The notes beneath the pieces were generated by a model, which was given only the letters and a program-made list of their open reading frames with translations, was not told where the DNA came from and searched no databases. Position numbers and translations under genes: made by a program. From Beta vulgaris subsp. vulgaris (taxonomy: Eukaryota; Streptophyta; Magnoliopsida; Caryophyllales; Amaranthaceae): a DNA stretch of 64,000 bases. The stretch spans positions 51,910,767-51,974,766 of the forward strand of contig NC_079208.1 in assembly GCF_026745355.1 (NCBI RefSeq), given 5' to 3'. Shown one piece after another: positions 60,201 to 64,000 of this stretch (positions are counted from its first letter, which is position 1; each line of letters begins with the position of its first letter).

Positions 60201-63200
60201 ACTTTTTGTATTGTATTGTTTTTGTTTGTTTGCAGTATCCTCAAGACTCTAAATCAAGTTGTATTAAAACAAATTGAACAACGATGTGCAAGGCAAAAAG
60301 AAAACTAATATTATCACAAGACGTGAAAAAGTTTCGGCCAATTTAGGGACGCAGCAATCCTATTTAATTCCAATGTTTTTTGTCGTTCATTGAACGGTAT
60401 AGATGTGTACTATAGAGGCTATTATTATACGAAATATTATCGTATGTTAAATATAAACTTATTTGATCTTTTCGTATTATATTCAGATGGATCCGTTGTT
60501 AATTCACCGTTAATAAGCACAATATTTAATGATTCAAGTATTATTTGTACTACTCCATTGGGGCGTATAGGTAAATATATGATAAATTCCCTTTATATGA
60601 TAATTAAATTTAATTTTTGATATTAAGTTAATTAATTTACAAATTTTATTTTTAGATTTCAATCATCATCTTCTAATTTTCTTTGAAGCACCGCTAAACA
60701 CAATTATTGCTAACAATAATCCTACCAGCATTGTTGTCAACGGTATACGCTTTACATACATTGCGATATGATTATTATTATTTATATTAAACGATTAAAT
60801 AAAATTAAAATGCAAAATCTCATGAAGATATTTATTTGACATTTACTTTAGCCACACAATCTCCTTCTGATATTGCCAGAAGTAACAGAAAGCGGATTAT
60901 GTTAGAAAAAAGAGCTCGAGGTATGCATTCTGTACTATTCATGAACTGATTGTATTCGATAATTACATCGATTTTTTTTATATTAACTAAAACGCAATAA
61001 TTAATAGGCAGCTCTATGATTTCTGGAGACATGTTGGAATTGGCACAATCTCATAGTAATGTTAGATCTAAGAGACGTGTGGTTCGAAGTTCAAATATCC
61101 TTAAATCAGTTACACGGAGAATTATAAATGGTATTAATTTATTATTACTTATTAAATACAAGTATTAATATTTGAAGTACTTTTCAATCGTATCTAAAAG
61201 TATTGTTTTTTATGACTGTTATATAAAGATGAAAATATTGAATCAAGTTCTCATGACCAATCAAATACTACCGTTCAAGATGACTGTGTTACAGAAGACG
61301 ATAGTGACAACGACGTCAATTATATGGATATCATTACAGGTTGGCATATAATTTGTAATAAGTATTGCATATCATGCGAAATGTCGTACTTATTATTATG
61401 ATTTATTGTGTTGTCTTCTTAATTATGTTTATATCTGCATATTTATTACTATTTTGTTTTTTCACAGAGAGCTACTCAGATTTAGGAGATCCAACACATG
61501 TATGTAGTTTTGTGGCGCGGAAATGTGGTTCAATGAGAAAGCTAACAAGAAACCCAAAAACATCAAGCCAAAGTTTTCGTTGTATTGCATGCAAGGGAAG
61601 GTTCAGCTACCTCTGCTAAAACATCCACCTCAAATTATTTATGATCTATTGAAGAAGAAACATAATAGAAGCAACCATTTTCTTGAAAATATAAGAAGAT
61701 AATATGATGTATTCGTTTACATCAATGGGTGGAAGGATTATTGCACCTACAATAAAGGTCGAGGTCCATATAATTACAAAATTGGTGGTCAAAATCATCA
61801 CTTAATAGGTACTTTATTGCCTGCTGATGGTGCACGACCAAAGTTTTCTCAGCTTTACATATATGATACTGAGGATGAAATAAAGAACAGGAAACAGCTG
61901 CAAGGTACAACATAGTAAATGGATTTAAGTATCATTGTAACTTTAATTGTTTAATTTATATTCCTTTTCAAATCCTAACTTATTATTCATTATGTCTTAC
62001 CAGTACATCAAACAGACAAGTTTGAAATCGCTTAGTCGCAGAATTACAAGATATGTTAGATCATAATAACCCTTTAGCTCATAATTTCAGAATGGCTAGG
62101 GATAGGTTTGCATCTAACACGTGTGAGAATTTGAAATTAAAACTTATCGGCAAAAGAGAGTCTGATGGAAGAACTTACAATTTGCCAACAACATCAGAAG
62201 TAGCTGCACTTATCGTAAGAGATATTGATAGTGCCGACAAAAGAGATATAATTATGGAAACGAAGGGTGGAAAGCTACAGCAAATTTCCGAACTTTATCC
62301 TTCTTACCTCGCTATGCAATATCCACTATTATTTCCATACGGAGAAGATGGATTTAGAACAGATATTATGCACAGGGATAAGACTCCATCAGACGGTTCA
62401 ACAGGAAAGAGGTTTAAACTCACAATGCGTGAGTTTTTTGCATACAGAATACAAGACCGAGCTCTGGAGGCGGCAACAATACTATTATCTCGGAGGTTGT
62501 TATAACAATTCATAGTAGATGCTTACACAATGATTGAAGCTGAAAGGTTGTCTTTTCTTAGACACAACCAACAAAGCTTGAGAGCTGCGAATGTCAAGAA
62601 TTTAAGAGGTGCTGTCGAGAGAGGTGAAACAGAGGGATCTTCGACTGGAAGTCGTATAGTATTGCCATCTTCCTTCACAGGAGGACATAGTTATATGAGA
62701 GAAAACTATCAAGATGCGATGGCTATTTGCAGATGGTATGGTTATCCAGATTTATTCATAATATTTACGTGTAATCCTAAGTGGCCTGAGATAACTAGAT
62801 TTGTAAAAAAAGAGGTCTAAGGCCAGAGGATAGGCCAGACATCATATGTCGAGTTTTTAAGATGAAACTAGACCAGTTGGTGAAATTCTCAGAGTGGATA
62901 CTAAGCGTTGGAGATGTAAATGCTGGCGGTCCTAATGATGGTGAAGCCGTCATCGAGATTGCAAAAGATATCCTTATAGATCCCGGGGCCGATCCGATTT
63001 TAGCAATTGTTGAAAGCACGTATCCAGACCTACAGGAACATATTTGGGAAGCTAAATATTTCCAAGAAAGAGCTATTTTGGCTCCAACAAATGAGATAGT
63101 GGAGATCGTAAATGATAATGTTCTATCTACTATTCCAGGAGAAGAGAAAGTCTATTTGAGTTCGGATGCTATAAGCAAAGAGGAAGGAAACTTTGGAGTC

Positions 63201-63715
63201 CACGAAATATACTCCACTGAATTCCTCAATACAATAAAATACTCTGGTCTCCCAAATCATAGCATACGATTAAAGGTTGGTGCGCCCGTTATGCTTCTAC
63301 GCAATATTGATCAAACATCTGGATTATGTAATGGCACGAGGTTAGTCGTCAATCATTTAGGTAATCGTGTTATTGAAGCTACTGTTATTTCCGGAAGTAA
63401 TGTGGGTGCAAAAGTTTTTATCCAAGAATGACATTGACGCCGTCAGACTCCACCAAGTTTCCTATCAGATTTCAGAGACGTCAATTTCCTTTAATGGTTT
63501 GTTTTGCTATGACTATAAATAAAAGTCAAGGACAATCTTTGTCTCATGTAGGTCTGTATCTCTCGAGACCTGTTTTTAGCCACAGCCAATTTTATGTTGC
63601 TGTTTCCAGAGTTACGAGCAAAAAAGGTCTGAAGATACTTCCTTTTGACAAAGAACACGGAGTGCGTACAAGTACAACAAACGTAGTTTACAAGGAAGTG
63701 TTTTCAAACATATAG
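57246..63715 (+). pseudogene. Helitron Rep/helicase gene, internally deleted and frameshifted
   Basis: N-terminal exons are small and uncertain (from about 57246, 57968, 60238, 60656, 60853). Clear Helitron sequence starts near 61482 (DLGDPTHVC, then FSLYCMQGKVQLPLLK, QNHHLIGTLLPADGARPKFSQLYIYDTE). The Helitron_like_N domain is at 62053-62815 (SRIVLPSSFTGG, YQDAMAICRWYGYPDLFI, FTCNPKWPEITRF). At about 62878 the sequence jumps in frame from CRVFKMKLDQL to FSEWILSVGD, which belongs late in the PIF1-type helicase. The helicase C-terminus continues to 63715 ([51 protein letters not shown]). Missing are the HUH and Tyr motifs of Rep and the helicase Walker A/B. Frameshifts or stops lie near 61510, 61700, 62500, 62815 (A7 run) and 63430. 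It cannot be a working transposase. Confidence 0.85.
58137..59665. repeat. Tandem duplication, about 600 bp, two full plus one partial unit
   Basis: Units begin CATTAACATGCAATCTAACTACTC at about 58497 and 59105. They run in parallel for about 560 bases to GTGTATTTGATT. A more diverged partial unit starts at about 58137. Differences between the two full units are scattered substitutions and 1-3 base indels. On the minus strand each unit keeps two GGTAAG donor-like sites (near 58475/59085 and 58832/59443). The whole array sits in what would be an intron of the Rep/helicase gene. Confidence 0.8.
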
Positions 63716-63837
63716 ATTGCGTTAAAAAATCATTTCTGTAAATAACGTTTTGATGCCTTCATATATGATTAGTTAAATATGTTTCGGTATTTTGATTCTT
63801 TTTATTGATCATTAGTTATGCTATCAAGCAATTAACT

Positions 63838-63868
63838 CCCGTGCATCATGCACGGGTCCTAAAACTAG
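63838..63868 (+). other. Helitron 3' terminus: hairpin and CTAG
   Basis: Stem CCCGTGC, loop ATCAT, stem GCACGGG, then TCCTAAAA and CTAG, with T following. A perfect 7-base GC-rich stem 12 bases before CTAG is the standard rolling-circle termination signal of plant Helitrons. Confidence 0.92.
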
Positions 63869-64000
63869 TTAATAGTTGAAACTATAGAAGACAATCACTC
63901 ATAATTAAGACCCCAAAGGAGAGTGAAGGATAGTGGGTAAAAACTTCCCTTCTAATTCCAGAAAATCATGACATCGATTCTCATTTCCGCCATTGTGACT
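63869..64000. other. Flanking DNA after the Helitron
   Basis: 132 bases with no recognised feature. It is useful as the right flank for an empty-site search. Confidence 0.5.

Larger units (their letters stand above)
47593..63868 (+). mobile_element. Large (16.3 kb) gene-carrying Helitron, candidate
   Basis: The 5' end TCTATACTATTATCTAAAGC follows an A. The 3' end is hairpin CCCGTGCATCATGCACGGG (63838-63856) plus TCCTAAAACTAG, followed by T. These match plant Helitron termini and A/T insertion. Between them, all on the plus strand, lie an unknown spliced gene, two F-box paralogues (one broken), an RPA70-like gene and a Helitron Rep/helicase gene next to the 3' end. Plant Helitrons are known to encode a Rep-helicase and often RPA, and to capture host genes. 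Pairing of this 5' end with this 3' end is inferred from strand and content. A nested or chimeric arrangement is not excluded. Confidence 0.72.

Overview
The window is nuclear DNA of a flowering plant, and a eudicot fits best. The evidence is spliced genes with GT-AG introns, an AREB/ABF bZIP factor, a plant GDSL esterase and a plant EF-hand protein, all set in AT-rich DNA packed with plant transposon families. The species cannot be named from the sequence alone. No tRNA, rRNA, organellar insert or CRISPR array was seen.

Only three genes look like ordinary host genes. They are the last two exons of a GDSL esterase/lipase (127-697, +), a complete four-exon ABF-type bZIP gene (2508-5818, -, with a 5' leader intron to about 6415) and a single-exon two-EF-hand protein (24083-24523, -). 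The rest is mostly layered mobile DNA.

Layout: 1-67 is the end of a PIF/Harbinger-like element. 7428-19430 is decayed Ty1/copia sequence (-) with a 1.5 kb direct duplication flanking a Ty3/gypsy LTR fragment and a CACTA element (17250-18631). 19440-23380 is a decayed LINE split by a hAT MITE. 23509-23772 is a short Helitron-like element. 24973-25887 is a LINE relic with a poly(A) tail and target-site duplication, itself carrying a solo LTR. 26172-31455 holds Stowaway MITEs, a long-TIR MULE-type element, PIF/Harbinger MITEs and a degenerate minisatellite. 32361-35442 is a 3 kb TTA-flanked element with a Myb/SANT-like gene but no recognisable transposase. 37267-39121 holds a minisatellite element and nested PIF MITEs. 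39153-40309 is a hAT element. 41331-47446 is a hAT-like element containing a 4.9 kb MULE with a decayed mudrA-type transposase.

The last quarter is the most notable part: a candidate 16.3 kb Helitron (47593-63868). It has a TC-type 5' end, and a perfect hairpin 12 bases before a CTAG 3' end. Inside are a spliced unrecognised gene, a broken F-box gene, an RPA70-like gene with one in-frame stop, an intact paralogous F-box gene, a 600-base tandem duplication, and a Helitron Rep/helicase gene. That gene has lost its Rep catalytic core and the helicase N-terminus through an internal deletion that leaves an in-frame fusion. It probably cannot mobilise itself, but it shows a large gene-carrying Helitron.

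Many element boundaries here rest on exact target-site duplications (2, 3, 5, 8, 9 or about 15 bp). They allow a relative order of insertion to be read in several places.
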